This document shows positions 18,136 to 20,201 of a stretch of 20,201 nucleotides of DNA, in pieces (the first letter of the stretch is position 1; the number at the start of each line of letters is the position of its first letter). Position numbers and translations under genes: made by a program. Location: positions 246,622 through 266,822 of the forward strand of contig BFEA01000952.1 in NCBI GenBank assembly GCA_003427395.1, read 5' to 3'. Origin of the DNA: Chara braunii (Eukaryota > Streptophyta > Charophyceae > Charales > Characeae). Under the pieces are notes generated by a model. The model was not told the DNA's origin. It saw only the letters and a list, made by a program, of their open reading frames with translations, and did not search any database.

Positions 18136-19029
18136 TGTGGTAACATAGCCGCGGTCGCATCCTCCCGACGCCCACCCAAACCGGATGACCTTCCAGTTTT
18201 CTACGATCAGTCCAAGATGGACCCGATCCCGTGGTGGCGCCAGTTCACTCTCAGGCTCGACATGCACCATGTCCTGAACAACGATCGACATGCGTGTTTG
18301 TACCACCGATCTGGTGGTGCATGTCAAGCATGGCTGGACAATATATTGACCAGCCATGGCGTCGCAGTGTCGGAACTGCACACCAAGCTCACTTGGCAGG
18401 AGCTGATTGACGCCTGACACAAGCGATTCCAAGTGGAGCCGCCCGACCTGCAGGCAATGGAGAAGCTCAACAAGCTCCATCAGAACTCGCTCCTCAGTCA
18501 TGACTGGATTACCGAGTTCCAAAGACTCGCCTCCACACCCGACCTGCCGCTCTCATTCTGCGGCTTCAAGCACTTGTTCATCATGCGCTCGTGTCCAGCC
18601 CTGCAAAACGCACTGACGCAGATTGCAGAGACACTCGACACATCGGACAAACTTTTCAGCACAGCGTCACGGATCATTCTCACGAATGTAGAGGCCCGCA
18701 ACGCCGACCGATCTTCTGCGACGTCGAGCAGCAACCAGCCCAAGCCACCTTCTTCTACCGAGGCTGCAACACCAAACGAGGGTGACGTGTTGGCAGCTGC
18801 CTGGGATGGTGGCCGGCCGCGCAACAATCACGGCCGTGACAAGACGAAGACTCAGTCCACCTCTTCACCGGGCACCGGATCAACAGCCGACGAACCTTGG
18901 CTCCAATATGGACTCTCGGCGAACAGCTACTGCACGAGACTCAAGTACCGTTATTGTCTTTGGTGCAACAGCACCATCCACAATGCTGCACATTGCCCCA
19001 CCAAGGGGAAACCCCGTTTAGGAAAGTAG
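18133..19029 (+). pseudogene. gag of element C
   Basis: The frame opens after TGA 18130-18132; the first ATG is at 18217 (MDPIPWWRQF), but plausible sequence (RRPPKPDDLPVFYDQ) precedes it, so the N-terminus may be further upstream or lost. The core resembles the Retrotrans_gag fold: WWRQFTLRLDMHHVLNNDRH, ACQAWLDNIL, then WQELIDA, stop TGA 18415-18417 and HKRFQVEPPDLQAMEKLNKL. The stop sits where Trp (TGG) would fit. A Ser/Thr/Asn-rich tract follows (about 18690-18890). The knuckle is CLWCNSTIHNAAHC (C-x2-C-x4-H-x4-C, 18955-18996). The frame ends KPRLGK at TAG 19027. At about 299 codons from the opening it is shorter than the gag of A. The pol frame overlaps its last ~130 bases in the -1 register. 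Confidence 0.8.
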
Positions 19030-20201
19030 GCGCCGCCGAGGGTGACTCGACACCTCCCTCGACACCATCGGAAGCGGTTGTGCGCACGACCGCCCTTTCT
19101 TCCGAGGCATATGCGGATGTCGGGAGTCTTCCACTTTCATTCGAAGATTTCGCTGCTCGGCTCGGTCCTTTGCTGGGCGCTTGTCAAGGACAAGATACGT
19201 GTACGGCTTTCTCACCGTCCGAAGGTTCTTCCGTCAGTTCGTCTTCATCAAGGGATTCGGCAAGCGTGTTCAACAAGGAGGTTTTGGACCCGCTCACGCC
19301 TGAGGATTTCGCTTGGGTTCCTCTCCCTACGACGGGCAGCCTTCCGGGGCCGCAAAGTGCAGCACTATGCGCCCTCTTACACGAGTATCTCTCCTTCCAT
19401 GCACCACCAACTTCGCCGACGGTAGACGAAGTCGCGGTGGGGGACATGCTTGGCTATGTTGCCAAGGTAGCCCGTGAGTTTGCCTCGCAACGGTACGAAG
19501 AAAACAACGCACCGTTGCTCTACGTCCGCATTCAAATTGGGCAAGCGGACTGCTACGCTTTGCTGGATTGCGGCACAACTTGCAACTTCATCAGCCAGTC
19601 CTTCATGACTCGGGCTGGCCTAGGGGCACAAGTACGGAGGAAGTCACATCCGACGACGGTCGCTCTTGCCGACGGTAAGACGTAACAGCTCTTAGACCGT
19701 TGCATCTCGGCTGTCCCGGTGTCTTTTGCACCGCACGCATGTGAACCCGTCACTTTCGACGTATTGGACACCGACTTCGATGTCCTTTTGGGGATGCCTT
19801 GGCTTTCTAGCGCGGACCACACGGTCAACTTCCATCGACGCATGCTCACGATTCGTGATACCGTTCGCGCCGAGGTCCCGTGTACTATTCCTCCTCGCTC
19901 CTGCATTCGGTGCCAAGTCGTGAGTGCCAAATCTTTTCGAGACACGTGCCATTTCGAGCACATCAAAGAGATTGGCATTGCGTTTCTTCAAACCGTCCCT
20001 ACGACCGACTCATCATCCACGGATTTGTCTTCCGGCCCCCGTGTGACCTGGTTGTTAGACGAGTTCTCGGACATGTTCGAGACTCCCTCCGGTATAGTGC
20101 CGGACTGGCCGATCTCTCACGAGATCATACTTGAGGCCGGCGCCCTGCCACCTAAGGGATGCATTTATCGCATGTCGAAGGAGGAGCTCGTGGTTCTTCG
20201 C
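18897..20201 (+). pseudogene. pol (protease and start of RT) of element C, partial
   Basis: The frame is open from at least 18897, overlapping gag, but convincing pol sense begins near 19020. After a Ser/Pro-rich spacer comes the protease: LYVRIQIGQADCYALLDCGT, with the active-site motif reading D-C-G-T (19566-19577) instead of the usual D-S/T-G-A, then FISQSFMTRAGLG and, distally, DTDFDVLLGMPWL (ending at 19805). TAA at 19683-19685, before QLLDRC, is a C-to-T type stop (CAA would give Gln); the frame then stays open to the window end. HEIILEAGALPPKGCIYRMS near the end matches the region just before RT domain 1. The RT palm, RNase H and integrase are outside. The spacing of protease to RT, about 180 codons, is normal for plant gypsy elements. 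Confidence 0.82.

Larger units (their letters stand above)
18133..20201 (+). mobile_element. Element C: second Ty3/gypsy element, cut by window edge
   Basis: Gag with an intact CCHC knuckle is followed by a protease and the beginning of RT in the -1 frame, all on the plus strand. The wording differs from elements A and B, so this is another family. It has one in-frame stop in gag and one in pol, fewer per length than element A, so it may be younger. No LTR or primer-binding site is recognisable upstream; RT onward lies outside the window. Confidence 0.82.

Overview
The window is eukaryotic repeat-rich DNA with no intact cellular gene that I can support. Everything recognisable as protein-coding belongs to Ty3/gypsy-type LTR retrotransposons in various stages of decay, set in LTR-like, microsatellite and low-complexity sequence. 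The 5' end of the best element carries a primer-binding site complementary to a plant-type tRNA-Asp(GUC), and the protein wording resembles gypsy families that I associate from memory with the charophyte alga Chara braunii. A streptophyte alga or plant nuclear genome is therefore the best guess. That assignment is an inference and has not been checked by a search.

Layout. 1-1002: no gene, GC-rich left edge, AT-rich middle with a 48-bp tandem duplication. 1003-1740 (-): broken gag C-terminal fragment with a damaged CCHC zinc knuckle (fragment D). 1741-2990: no gene, one imperfect direct repeat. 2990-4627: two diverged, colinear, hairpin-rich segments; the second is the 5' LTR-like end of element A. 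4630-11465 (+): element A, a nearly full-length gypsy internal region (PBS, leader, gag, protease, RT, RNase H, integrase) broken by at least 11 in-frame stops and about six frameshifts. 11466-12456: no gene and no recognisable 3' LTR. 12457-14624 (-): element B, a gag-like reading frame with coiled coil and intact CCHC knuckle, broken by seven in-frame stops and one frameshift, with no pol behind it. 14625-16430: no gene. 16433-17692: compound GA/CA microsatellites and a ~506-bp tandem duplication whose copies meet at a single N, most likely an assembly artefact. 17693-18135: hairpins, CA and T runs, a 40-bp tandem repeat and a cluster of GAACG/CGTTC motifs. 18133-20201 (+): element C, gag plus protease and the start of RT of a second gypsy family, running off the right edge.

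How the parts work together. Each element encodes, or once encoded, the retrotransposition set: Gag (capsid and nucleic-acid-binding knuckle), aspartic protease, reverse transcriptase/RNase H and integrase. A and C have the order PR-RT or PR-RT-RH-IN typical of Ty3/gypsy. All copies look dead. The internal stops are mostly TAG and TGA and often sit where CAG, CGA or TGG would be expected, which fits C-to-T decay at methylated CHG/CG sites. I found no undescribed defence or metabolic system. The most interesting points are the conserved hairpins in the two LTR-like copies, the gag-only element with a long coiled coil, the long RNase H-integrase spacer of element A, the D-C-G-T protease motif of element C, and the N-flanked duplication.
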